Source: Bacillota bacterium (GTDB taxonomy: Bacteria; Bacillota; Clostridia; DSM-8532). Taken from it: DNA of 51,220 bases. Within the stretch, counting starts at the first letter, position 1. Every line of letters starts with the position of its first letter. The notes beneath the pieces are model-generated. The model worked only from the letters and a program-made list of their open reading frames with translations. It was not told where the DNA came from and did no database searches. The stretch is from contig JAEZLR010000008.1 in the NCBI GenBank assembly GCA_023415205.1, positions 1-51,220 of the forward strand, in the 5' to 3' direction. Below are positions 8,117-16,306 of this stretch, piece after piece. The position numbers and the translations under genes are program-made.

Positions 8117-9124
8117 ATGAAGAAGGCTGCTTACTCAATCCTATGGCCTATTGTTGTGACTGTTATTGTATTAGGTTTTACACTAACGTACTTAAATATG
8201 GCGTCGAGAAAGGGTACTAATACCATAGTTGTTGGTTATCACCCAAACTTCGGCGGTGCCTCCGCAGTTACGGTCGGCATAAATAAGGGCTATTTCAAAG
8301 AAGAAGGCTTAGACGTAAAGTTGGTCAGTTTCTCAAGCGGTCCTCCCAGCATAGCCGCCCTTGAAGCCGGCGATATAGATATCAGCTTTTTAGGGCATGG
8401 TGCCACAACTTTTTTGATGGCGGGTAAGGCAGATGTTATTGCGGTAGACAGCCTTAGTTATGCAGAGCAAATATTGGCGCACAGTGATTCGGGAATTGAA
8501 ACCGTAATCGACTTAAAAGGAAAAAAGATAGCCACACCTCTTGGCACCTCAGGTGAAAACTTTCTGGATATTGTCCTTGATAGATACGGGGTAAACAGAG
8601 AAGAAATGGAAGTTATAAATTATGATGTCAATGGTGCGGTGACAGCCTTCATTAATGGCTCAGTGGATGCCATATCGATCTGGGCACCCTATACGAATGA
8701 GGTGCGCAGCAAGTTAGGAAATAGTCAGGTTAAAACAATTATAGACTGCGTTGATTTAAAGGGCGAGCTATATTTGCCTATGAGCTGGGTATCTACCGAT
8801 TCATATATAGCATCTAATCCTGAAAAGATTGAGCTGTTTGTGAAAGCACTTTACAAAAGCCTTGATTATAGGGCTGAAAATTTGGAAGAGGTTGCTGTAA
8901 TGACAGCCAAGCAGATCGGCGGAGGATACAATGAATTGCTGCAGGATATTCATACCGCTGAATGGCTTACCACGGATTCTATGAAAGAGTTTATTGATAA
9001 GGGCATGGTTTTGCCATGGTACCGGAGTTTACACGAGTTCTTTTTAAAGAAAAGTATTTTGGGCGTTACGTCAGATGTGGATGATTATTTAAGGCTGGAA
9101 TTCATAATGAAGGTGTTAAGGTAG
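8117..9124 (+). CDS. Membrane-anchored substrate-binding protein, SsuA/NMT1-like
   Basis: 335 residues with AGGAGG 6 nt before the ATG. An N-terminal hydrophobic segment (about 7-27) has no lipobox cysteine and no clear signal-peptidase site, so the protein is probably tethered by a membrane helix. The rest is an NMT1/SsuA fold: NTIVVGYHPNFGGA, KGYFKEEGLDVKLVSF, ALEAGDIDISFLG and DLKGKKIATPLGTSGE. It is the second binding protein of the cluster and is placed directly before the histidine kinase, not with the first one. It may feed the importer, or present ligand to the kinase. The sequence alone does not decide. Confidence 0.85.
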   Translation: MKKAAYSILWPIVVTVIVLGFTLTYLNMASRKGTNTIVVGYHPNFGGASAVTVGINKGYFKEEGLDVKLVSFSSGPPSIAALEAGDIDISFLGHGATTFLMAGKADVIAVDSLSYAEQILAHSDSGIETVIDLKGKKIATPLGTSGENFLDIVLDRYGVNREEMEVINYDVNGAVTAFINGSVDAISIWAPYTNEVRSKLGNSQVKTIIDCVDLKGELYLPMSWVSTDSYIASNPEKIELFVKALYKSLDYRAENLEEVAVMTAKQIGGGYNELLQDIHTAEWLTTDSMKEFIDKGMVLPWYRSLHEFFLKKSILGVTSDVDDYLRLEFIMKVLR

Positions 9125-9198
9125 ATCCGGAACTGAGCCGTAGACTAAACTCCCAAGAATAGTACTGAATATATCGTGTCAAAGAATAGGGAAGCAAA

Positions 9199-10677
9199 AT
9201 GCTAATTTTGATCATATTGGTCATATTAATCATGATGATAAATTTTATATATCATACTCGTACGATCATGTCGGTTCTGTTCGGCAGTATATTGATTGGC
9301 CTCATGATTGTGATTGCTTCATTCATTCTCATTTGGACTAAATATGGTGGGGTTGGAGGGGGCATTGAGTTTATTTTGTATCTTACCCCTAAGATTGGCC
9401 AAAAGCTGCTTTATATGCCCATTAGCGCACCTGACTTATCCAGTTGCCTTATTTTTGGTAAATCCCTATTTCTAGGAAGCTCGATGATTACGGTTGTATA
9501 CTTGTGTCAATCGCTAGGAAAGAAACTGACTTTTTTATTGTATGCAGCAGCTGTTGTGTATGCCGGCCTTCATTTTGTCCTGCTATATCCTCCGGTTTAT
9601 GAGTTGTATTGGGCCAATAGATTTTTTATTGATAACCAGGTTTTAATATTTAATTTAATACGTATAGCCTATGTTCTATGGCAAGTCCTCTGTCTGATTC
9701 TCCTTGTATGGCAGTACAGTAAAATACGTATTCAATGGCTTAAGAGAAGCTTCTATTATATTATTCTGCTTAATGGATACTTATATTTATTATTTACATT
9801 GTTTTCGGTACTAGGCCCCATACAGGTTAGTGTTTTTACAGGTATTAATTATATACATTCTAATTACTTATATTTGCAAGGACACGCTTTCTGGGCTGTA
9901 ATGACCATTTCATGTGTGTTCTTTGCATTCTATGGATCCCACGCATTATGGATGTATTCACAAATCAATCTAAATATCGGCTTGCCGGATGTCACCATTA
10001 GCCAGAAAATAAAGGACAACAATGCAAGTGTTAGGATGTTTATTCATGGGATGAAAAATCAATTACTAGTTCAACATACCATGATTGTAAACCTTGAAGA
10101 AGAGGTCGTTCTTCCTGATGAAGTCAGTGTCCGTCTCAAAGAGATACGTGACAAAAATGACTATATGCTGTCTCGTATAAACGAATTATATAATGTTTTC
10201 AAAAATCAACATATGACATTAGTGGCTGTTGAGAGGCCCCTTAGCATAGTAGAACGCGCTTTGAGGGAAATTAAAAATGAGTCGGTACCGATACTGGTTA
10301 ATTGCCAGAACCAAAAAACCATTCTGGCGGATGAAAAGCACTTGTCAGAAGCAATATATAATATAGTTACCAATAGTTTGGATGCTATTCTGGCTAAAGA
10401 ATTCGTAACAGAAGAGGACAAGGTGGAAGTGAATCTATTTTGTGATCGTAACGATATGGTTTTTGAAATAACCGATACCGGTGAAGGCATTGCCAGGAAG
10501 GATTTAAGAAAAATATTTGAGCCGTTTTATTCCAAGAAAAACTCAAAAACTAATTGGGGTGTTGGATTATCTTATGTGCAAGAGATTGTGAAGGCACATT
10601 ATGGCCGAATAAGTCTGGATTCCTCTCCAGGTAGAGGAACACGCATCTATGTTTCGATTCCGCTTTATGGAAAATAA
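9199..10677 (+). CDS. Multi-spanning membrane sensor histidine kinase
   Basis: 492 residues. Residues 1-255 hold about seven hydrophobic segments with short loops and no large extracellular domain. The kinase part has an H-box around H283 (FIHGMKNQLL), an N-box with N388 and N392 (EAIYNIVTNSLDA), the G1 box DTGEGI at 426-431, and EPFYSKKN...GVGLSYV. GGGAAG lies before the ATG. With so little outside the membrane, it needs either a ligand within the membrane or a partner protein. The anchored binding protein encoded just upstream is the obvious candidate. It phosphorylates, by inference, the regulator encoded 17 bp downstream. Confidence 0.9.
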   Translation: MLILIILVILIMMINFIYHTRTIMSVLFGSILIGLMIVIASFILIWTKYGGVGGGIEFILYLTPKIGQKLLYMPISAPDLSSCLIFGKSLFLGSSMITVVYLCQSLGKKLTFLLYAAAVVYAGLHFVLLYPPVYELYWANRFFIDNQVLIFNLIRIAYVLWQVLCLILLVWQYSKIRIQWLKRSFYYIILLNGYLYLLFTLFSVLGPIQVSVFTGINYIHSNYLYLQGHAFWAVMTISCVFFAFYGSHALWMYSQINLNIGLPDVTISQKIKDNNASVRMFIHGMKNQLLVQHTMIVNLEEEVVLPDEVSVRLKEIRDKNDYMLSRINELYNVFKNQHMTLVAVERPLSIVERALREIKNESVPILVNCQNQKTILADEKHLSEAIYNIVTNSLDAILAKEFVTEEDKVEVNLFCDRNDMVFEITDTGEGIARKDLRKIFEPFYSKKNSKTNWGVGLSYVQEIVKAHYGRISLDSSPGRGTRIYVSIPLYGK

Positions 10678-10694
10678 GTTGAGGTGATTTAATT

Positions 10695-11375
10695 TTGAGT
10701 AATAAGATTCGTGTTGCTGTTGCAGAAGACGAGGATTACTTGAGGAATTACATGTGCCGTGCTATCCGTGAAAATAAGGTAATGGAACTTATAGGCGATG
10801 CTTCTACCGGAAAACGTATTGTTGAGTTGGTTGCAGAGAAGCCGGTTGATATTGTACTTATGGATGTAGAAATGGAACGCTATGATTCGGGCATTCAAGC
10901 GGCTGCAAAAATAGCAGAAATAAATCCCAATATAATTATTGTGTTTTTAACAGTACATGAAGAGGACGAACTTATTTATCAGGCATTTTCTGTAGCCCCC
11001 AATGTGGATTATATTGTAAAATCGGCTACCAGAGAGAACATCATAAAAAAGATAGAGGATGTGTATTATAGTCGTAATAGTATTGATCCCAAAATAATGC
11101 GTACGTTAACACGGGAATTTTATAGGATGCGCCACAGTAAAAACAATCTGATGGGCTTTTATAATGTAATATTTACGATTACACCAAGCGAAAAAGAATT
11201 GATTAAAATGCTCCTTGAGGGGAAAAGTATTTCACAAATTGCAAAAATTAGGTTTGTGCAGGATGCAACTGTAAAAACTCAAATAAATATTTTGCATAAA
11301 AAATTTCATGTAAAAAGAACAAAAGAAATACTCGCCCAAATCAGGAATTTAGGTCTTTCAGATATATTTAAATAA
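10695..11375 (+). CDS. NarL/FixJ-type response regulator
   Basis: 226 residues starting at a TTG (10695) with GAGGTG 8 nt upstream. The receiver domain has E11/D12/E13 acidic residues, phosphoacceptor D57 in VLMDVEM, T86 and a lysine in the YIVKSA segment. The C-terminal region, TPSEKELIKMLLEGKSISQIAKIRF followed by VKTQINILHKKFHVK, is a LuxR-type helix-turn-helix. It is the partner of the kinase just upstream. The likely targets are the importer genes or the SIS-domain gene, but no repeated site was recognised to prove it. Confidence 0.92.
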   Translation: MSNKIRVAVAEDEDYLRNYMCRAIRENKVMELIGDASTGKRIVELVAEKPVDIVLMDVEMERYDSGIQAAAKIAEINPNIIIVFLTVHEEDELIYQAFSVAPNVDYIVKSATRENIIKKIEDVYYSRNSIDPKIMRTLTREFYRMRHSKNNLMGFYNVIFTITPSEKELIKMLLEGKSISQIAKIRFVQDATVKTQINILHKKFHVKRTKEILAQIRNLGLSDIFK

Positions 11376-11751
11376 TAAAGCTATGAAAGTAGTCTTCTCT
11401 TTCTTTATCCAATTAAGCTAGTTAATGGTTGTGTTACCCTGAATGTAGTGATGATTCCCATGATTTAAGTTAGATTTAAAGGTTTATATCAGCTGTATGA
11501 CAGGTTCGATTGCTATGATAATGGTCAGCCTGTTATACAGATGATTCTTTGTTGTGAGATGATGGGTAACGCTCTTGAAAGGGTATACATTAAATTCCGT
11601 CTATAACACTCTTTGGGAGATCTGCTCGGCTGAATATGGGCTGTCGAGTAAAGGCGGCACCAAAAATCCTTTGATAACAAATTAAGCTCTCGCATGACGA
11701 AATTCTTATGGTATAATGATTTGGCTGACTAATTTTGATGTAATCTAAGGG
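11376..11751. other. Gap with a gene relic and an extended -10 promoter
   Basis: An open frame without a start codon at 11469-11606 (+) reads GLYQLYDRFDCYDNGQPVI..., which looks like decayed coding sequence of unknown family. An extended -10 element, TGGTATAAT, lies at 11709-11717 and could drive the MATE gene. No good -35 box accompanies it, as is common for extended -10 promoters. Confidence 0.35.
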
Positions 11752-11802
11752 TTGCATTATTTTCATTTGATTGACGGAATAGAAGGGACTGATTGCAGCA
11801 AT

Positions 11803-13167
11803 ATGAGAAAAGCATCGATTGAAAGGAATCTCACAGAGGGTAATGTTGCAAAGCTACTTATTCAGTTTGCTTTGCCTTTTATGCTATCAAATGTGATACA
11901 AAGTCTTTATAACGTAGCCGACATGTTGATCGTCGGTAATTATTCGGGGACTGCTGCCATTTCTGGGGTGAATATAGGCGGGCAGGTGACACTTATTTTG
12001 ACGAACATTATTGTTGGCCTGACGGTTGGTGGTACCGTAATAATTGGCCAGCACCTGGGCTCTGGAGATAGAAAGGGTGTGAAAGAAACAGTCGGTACAC
12101 TGCTCACCTTTCTTCTTGTTGTCGGTATTGCTTTAACGATTATCATGTTAATTCTTTCAGATAAAGTACTTCAGTTAATGCAAACGCCAGTAGAATCCTA
12201 TCAGGAGGCAAGGGATTACCTTGATGTTACACTGCTGGGTACGGTATTTATTTTTGGTTACAATGCGTTTTCCGCTATTATGAGAGGTTTTGGCGATAGC
12301 AAAAGACCGTTGATCTTCGTATCCATAGCATGCGCAATTAATGTCGTTCTGGATCTGTTGTTTGTTGGTGTATTTGGCATGGCAGCAAAGGGTGCAGCCA
12401 TAGCAACCGTGATTTCACAGGCTATAAGCATGATTTTATGTATTATTACCTTAATAAGAAGTGATTTCGTATTTGATTTTAAACTCAGTTCTTTTAAATT
12501 CATAAAAGAACGTTTCATTACAATTATACGAATAGGTATACCGATTTCAATCCAGAACGTCATCGTCAACTTTTCATTCCTTGTTCTTACCACTATTGCA
12601 AATGGCATGGGCGTAAATGCATCTGCAGCCGTCGGTATTGTCGGTAAATATAATGGTTTTGCCATATTGCCTGCCATTGCGGTTGGTTCGTCCGTTTCAG
12701 CAATGGTTGCGCAGAATATGGGCGCGGGAGCAATTGAACGCGCCAAAAAGACGTTCTATACCGGTCTTACGCTTGCGTTTTCAATTACACTTGTAGTATT
12801 TATTATTACACAGCTATTCCCTAAACAGATCTTATCCATCTTTGATGATGATCCAAATACGATTTCTGCCGGGATAGAGTATATCAGGACTTTTTCTTTT
12901 GATTACCTGGTTGTACCTGCCACATTCTGTTTGAATGGCCTGGTTACCGGTACTGGACATACAATTATATCGTCAATATGCGGGATTCTGTCATCCATTG
13001 GTTTTCGTGTTCCGATAGCTATACTTTTTGGATTAGTCATGCAAAAGGGATTGTGGGGGCTGGGCCTTGCAGCGCCTATTGCAAGTTTAGCTTCCGGTTT
13101 AATTCTACTGGTTTATTATGCTACAGGAAAATGGAAAAAGAATATGGTTATCAAAACTAACATATGA
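11803..13167 (+). CDS. MATE family multidrug/organic cation efflux protein
   Basis: 454 residues from the ATG at 11803, a normal MATE length. An upstream in-frame TTG at 11752 exists but has no spaced ribosome site, and the ribosome site at 11803 is also weak, so the start is uncertain. The first motif, LTEGNVAKLLIQFALPFMLSNVIQSLYNVADMLIVG, and the mirrored second half (GIPISIQNVIVNFSFLVLTTI, then AVGSSVSAMVAQNMGAG) are hallmark MATE features, with about 12 membrane segments. It exports compounds against a Na+ or H+ gradient. Substrate unknown. It appears to be transcribed alone. Confidence 0.92.
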   Translation: MRKASIERNLTEGNVAKLLIQFALPFMLSNVIQSLYNVADMLIVGNYSGTAAISGVNIGGQVTLILTNIIVGLTVGGTVIIGQHLGSGDRKGVKETVGTLLTFLLVVGIALTIIMLILSDKVLQLMQTPVESYQEARDYLDVTLLGTVFIFGYNAFSAIMRGFGDSKRPLIFVSIACAINVVLDLLFVGVFGMAAKGAAIATVISQAISMILCIITLIRSDFVFDFKLSSFKFIKERFITIIRIGIPISIQNVIVNFSFLVLTTIANGMGVNASAAVGIVGKYNGFAILPAIAVGSSVSAMVAQNMGAGAIERAKKTFYTGLTLAFSITLVVFIITQLFPKQILSIFDDDPNTISAGIEYIRTFSFDYLVVPATFCLNGLVTGTGHTIISSICGILSSIGFRVPIAILFGLVMQKGLWGLGLAAPIASLASGLILLVYYATGKWKKNMVIKTNI

Positions 13168-13290
13168 AGAGGAACGGGATTTTTGTCTGTTTTAAAGGTT
13201 CAAGTTATAGCATTGGATAATAAGAGAGTTGATCAAAAGATTAGCCACAATGATTTACGTTCCTTGAGCTAAAGCTTACGGCTTAGGGGT

Positions 13291-13337
13291 CCATAAAGGG
13301 GCTATCTCAAAATCTATTTTGATACAGCCCCTTATGG
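13291..13337. terminator. Long hairpin between convergent genes, resembling fused IS ends
   Basis: Arms at 13291-13313 and 13316-13337 pair over about 22 bp with a 2-nt loop, one bulge and two mismatches. The core GGGGCT..TCTCAAAAT is like the terminal repeats of some IS elements (GGGGCTGTCTCAAAA type). It lies between the MATE gene and a minus-strand gene, so it can terminate both. Confidence 0.6.
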
Positions 13338-13359
13338 CAGTTTTAATAAAATATTTAGC

Positions 13360-13617
13360 TTAGTTTAAATCAATATACCGTGCCGTTATGCCTTCCAAGC
13401 TGTTGAGATCCTTAACCAGGGTTTCAACATCCTCTTTATTGCCATAAGGCTGCAATACAATAATCCCGTCATTCGAACAGGCATTATCACTTACTTCATG
13501 CAATCCCAAACGCGTTTTAATCCTACACCCGTTTTTTGTAAGTGTCTCTTGCAATTTTACTGCATTGTTAACTCTATTATCCATTCGAATACCGATTAAA
13601 AAGTAGCAAGACATCAT
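13360..13617 (-). CDS. Small TM1266-like (iron-hydrogenase-associated) ACT-fold protein
   Basis: 85 residues with GGAGGG 3 nt before the first ATG; the second ATG (13614) is equally possible. The pattern FLIGIRMDNR...VKLQETLTKNGCRIKTRLGLHE, a DGIIVLQPYG strand, then LVKDLNSLEGITARYIDL is that of the small ferredoxin-fold 'iron-only hydrogenase system regulator' (TM1266) group. Members are usually near FeFe-hydrogenase genes. None is visible here, so the role is open. Transcribed alone, convergent with the MATE gene. Confidence 0.6.
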   Translation of the reverse strand: MMSCYFLIGIRMDNRVNNAVKLQETLTKNGCRIKTRLGLHEVSDNACSNDGIIVLQPYGNKEDVETLVKDLNSLEGITARYIDLN

Positions 13618-13945
13618 TTACCCTCCAATACACAATATTGCATCATAGTTTATAATCATTATATCAATTTCGTACTTTTAATACAAGCAACGCTCTCTCA
13701 AAGCTTTTCAAAGGAAGAATCACAGTCTTTAGAGACTCGGCCAATATATATAGTAGTTCAGACATGGGTAAAAAACAGGCCTTTATTTGCATTTTTAGGT
13801 CTGTTTTTTGTTTCCCATAGATGTCATTGAGGTTATAGTCCTTATAAAGTATTATGGTTTTTAGGACATGCAATATTTTTGTGTGGTTGTAACTTTGGAA
13901 GAATTTTTGTTACTTAATATATAGAACAATAAAAGGAGGGAACGT
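13618..13945. other. Intergenic region with promoters on both sides
   Basis: No gene is supported. A 69-codon minus-strand frame here (13664-13873) spans the hairpin and lacks a ribosome site. Near the right end, TTGTAACTT (13887-13895) and TTGTTACTT (13907-13915) repeat 20 bp apart before the sigma-factor gene. They could belong to an autoregulated ECF-type promoter. Confidence 0.3.
13770..13809. terminator. Rho-independent-type hairpin with A/T flanks on both sides
   Basis: Arms AAAAAACAGGCCT (13770-13782) and AGGTCTGTTTTTT (13797-13809) pair with one G-U. The built-in A and T tracts make it able to act in either direction. No gene ends directly beside it, so it may insulate the sigma-factor operon or end a short leader RNA. 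Confidence 0.5.
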
Positions 13946-14458
13946 ATGAGCCAGCTTGAAAATTTATATAAAGAATATTGGCAAGACGTTTCCCAATTTC
14001 TTTTTCGGCTTACGGGATATCAGCGGCAGCTTGCCGAGGACTTGACGCAAGAAACTTTCTATCAGGCTATGTTATCGTTTCACAGGTATAGAGGAGAATG
14101 TCAGATAAAAACCTGGCTGTGTAAAATAGCTAAAAACGTCTATTTCAATACAATCCGTAAGGATAAGAAAGACAGACTGGTTTCTATTGAAGACTATACC
14201 AATCATGCATCACTTGCTTTCGATTCAGTTATTACTGATTATGAAACAAAAGAATTGATTGATCACGCATTAAAAGTAATTATTCAGCTCGACGATAAAA
14301 CGAGGGATGTTTTGATTTACCGTATATTTTCGGAACTCAGCTATGTACAAATAAGTACCTTGCTTAAAATAAACGAAAGCTCGGCAAAAGTTATTTATAT
14401 GCGTGGCAAATGTAAGCTTAAGAATAAGCTTCGGGAGGAGTATGGATATGAAATATGA
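13946..14458 (+). CDS. ECF-type RNA polymerase sigma factor
   Basis: 170 residues with AAAGGAGGG before the ATG. Region 2: QFLFRLTGYQRQLAEDLTQETFYQAMLSFHRYRGECQIKTWLCKIAKNVYFNTIRK. Region 4: DKTRDVLIYRIFSELSYVQISTLLKINESSAKVIYMRGKCKLKNKL. Region 3 is missing, as in all ECF factors. It should redirect RNA polymerase to stress-type promoters, held in check by the membrane protein encoded next. The stop overlaps that gene's start by 11 nt, so the pair is translationally coupled. Confidence 0.93.
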   Translation: MSQLENLYKEYWQDVSQFLFRLTGYQRQLAEDLTQETFYQAMLSFHRYRGECQIKTWLCKIAKNVYFNTIRKDKKDRLVSIEDYTNHASLAFDSVITDYETKELIDHALKVIIQLDDKTRDVLIYRIFSELSYVQISTLLKINESSAKVIYMRGKCKLKNKLREEYGYEI

Positions 14459-15284
14459 TTGTGATCTGATTAAAGATTTATTGCCGTTATACAATGATAA
14501 AGTGACCAGTGATTTTAGTTCAAGGGTGGTTGAAGAACATTTGAAAGAATGTGACCCATGTCGTCGCTATTATAATGAAGTGGAAAAAGCTGCCGATATA
14601 CCATTCAAGTCTTCATCTAAAACAGATAAAGAAAGCGGTTATCTATCTCTTGCCAAAAGACTTCGCAGAGCAAAATGGTATTGGAGGCTTTGCATTGGGC
14701 TTTTCCTTGGCTTAATCATTTTTCTGTCCTTCATGTATGCGGATGGAAACCGTTTTGACCCTATAAGCGCTGCTCAGGCCGGCAATATCATTAATAAAAA
14801 TTCGCAATTACTGGCCACGGTACCTATGGGTAAGGAACGTATATTATATATCTATGACGACGATGGGATATACCGTGATATTGATGTGATTTATCATTTC
14901 CCTTTTTGGAAGTATCGTTATAAATGGCCAAACAGATATATCGCGGACCCAAACTCAGGGGTACAATTGATTACGAGAGGAGGCTACGCAAGTTCAATTA
15001 ATAAGTCTTTATATATAGTAGTTGCTGTGGCGGTTAATGATACGCGCATAGCTTATGTTGAGCTTGGAAAAGAGGGCAAGATGCAGCGACAGAGTGTTGA
15101 TTCTCCTATAACAGTTTTCTTCTGGGATGAGACAGGGAATTGGGATGGTTCCTCCACTTGGAACGGGATGATTAAAGATTCTGAATTACGAGGCACAGCC
15201 TACGCGAAGGATGGAACCGCACTATATAATCTGGCACATGGGTCCGATGGACAGGATTCTATTCAATGGATTCCAATAGACTGA
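14448..15284 (+). CDS. Membrane anti-sigma factor with zinc-binding ZAS domain
   Basis: 278 residues. The ATG at 14448 has GGGAGGAG 7 nt upstream and is preferred over the ATG at 14442. The N-terminal domain has the zinc anti-sigma pattern C5...H31-x3-C35-x2-C38. A membrane helix covers about 80-97. The rest (about 180 residues, rich in aromatic and charged residues) is predicted to be outside the cell and to sense the signal; I do not recognise that part. It sequesters the ECF factor encoded just before it. Confidence 0.88.
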   Translation: MKYDCDLIKDLLPLYNDKVTSDFSSRVVEEHLKECDPCRRYYNEVEKAADIPFKSSSKTDKESGYLSLAKRLRRAKWYWRLCIGLFLGLIIFLSFMYADGNRFDPISAAQAGNIINKNSQLLATVPMGKERILYIYDDDGIYRDIDVIYHFPFWKYRYKWPNRYIADPNSGVQLITRGGYASSINKSLYIVVAVAVNDTRIAYVELGKEGKMQRQSVDSPITVFFWDETGNWDGSSTWNGMIKDSELRGTAYAKDGTALYNLAHGSDGQDSIQWIPID

Positions 15285-15347
15285 TTGTAGATTTGAATGG
15301 GTAGGCAAGGAGTATTTGAAAAATAACATATATAAAAGGACTTGATT

Positions 15348-16214
15348 ATGAACTTATATGTATCTGTGATAAATGAAACAGTCGAATATATTGAATCTAA
15401 TATCAGCGAGAGTCTGCAATTAACAGATCTCTCGACACAGGCAGGGATTTCTGATTTCCACTTTAACAGAATATTCAAAACAGTGACGGGAATAACACTT
15501 AAACAATATGTTTTGGGAAGGAAACTCACTAAAGCGCTTGAACAGCTTTGGAGCACAGACAAGACTGTTATAGAAATCGCAATGGATGTTGGGTTTGAAT
15601 ACCCTGAAGTTTTCAGTAGAGCCTTCAAAAAGCAGTTTGGCTTGTCTCCTTCTGATATCCGACACCAAAAGGCCCGGGTAAACGAAATAAAGAAGGCTTC
15701 AATAGTTGAAAGAGACATAATAAACTACAGAGGAACATTAGCACTAAAGGGTAATTCAATTTTACTTGATGCAATGAAATTGAATGGAGTTAAAATAAAG
15801 GCATATACCAATTCCGCTACATTCAAGCAAAACCTGAAGACCGCTACAGAAGCATTCATACTGGAATCGGCAAAGAATAGCGGGTTTCAAAAAGAAAAAT
15901 TTTATACCATTGTCAGCTGCGGTGGCAATGAGAATGGAGAATACGATGTTTTTTGCGGGAGACAGCCCGCAAGTGATGCCGGAATGATAAATTATGATGA
16001 GTATACTATACCGGGCGGATGGTATGTTGATTTTATATATTGTGGAGACATGTTCGACATAAGCGAGGTCTTTGTCGATGACCTTTATAAGTGGATTATG
16101 GTAAAAGAAGCCGAGTTCAATCCGAATGGAATCGGAATGCTTAATATCTACGAGAATAACTACCCGGAAGACAATAAGGTTCATGTACTTGTCCCTATAA
16201 AAAAACCTATATAG
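15348..16214 (+). CDS. AraC-family regulator with C-terminal effector-binding domain
   Basis: 288 residues from the ATG at 15348, with AAAAGGA 7 nt upstream. Residues 1-105 hold two helix-turn-helix units typical of AraC/XylS: LTDLSTQAGISDFHFNRIFKTVTG and VIEIAMDVGFEYPEVFSRAFKKQFGLSPSD. Residues about 125-288 resemble a GyrI-like/bacterial effector-binding fold: small-molecule binding, ending HVLVPIKKP. This order (DNA-binding first) is that of the Rob/SoxS-like multidrug responders. It precedes an esterase gene, with a hairpin in between. Confidence 0.87.
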   Translation: MNLYVSVINETVEYIESNISESLQLTDLSTQAGISDFHFNRIFKTVTGITLKQYVLGRKLTKALEQLWSTDKTVIEIAMDVGFEYPEVFSRAFKKQFGLSPSDIRHQKARVNEIKKASIVERDIINYRGTLALKGNSILLDAMKLNGVKIKAYTNSATFKQNLKTATEAFILESAKNSGFQKEKFYTIVSCGGNENGEYDVFCGRQPASDAGMINYDEYTIPGGWYVDFIYCGDMFDISEVFVDDLYKWIMVKEAEFNPNGIGMLNIYENNYPEDNKVHVLVPIKKPI

Positions 16215-16248
16215 TCAGCAAGAAAAATCATGAAGGAAAAACAGAATA

Positions 16249-16296
16249 CCTTAAAATAAAACCGAGGGGAGATCCTTCGGTATTTTTATTTTAAGG
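16249..16296 (+). terminator. Long hairpin that overlaps the next gene's ribosome site
   Basis: CCTTAAAATAAAA-CCGAGG pairs with CCTTCGGT-ATTTTTATTTTAAGG across 16249-16296. The 3' arm ends in TTAAGG, which is also part of the AAGGAAGTG ribosome site (16293-16301) of the esterase gene. It may end transcription of the AraC gene or mask the esterase start. Confidence 0.6.
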
Positions 16297-16306
16297 AAGT
16301 GATTGT

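Noticed and set aside
12258..12746. 162-codon minus-strand open frame inside the MATE gene
   Set aside because: The MATE protein on the plus strand is unambiguous, and the antisense peptide shows no motif.
13664..13873. 69-codon minus-strand frame
   Set aside because: It reads through a terminator-like hairpin, has no ribosome site and no recognisable pattern.
15263..15718. 151-codon minus-strand frame over the AraC gene start
   Set aside because: It runs antisense to a clear double helix-turn-helix and has no ribosome site.
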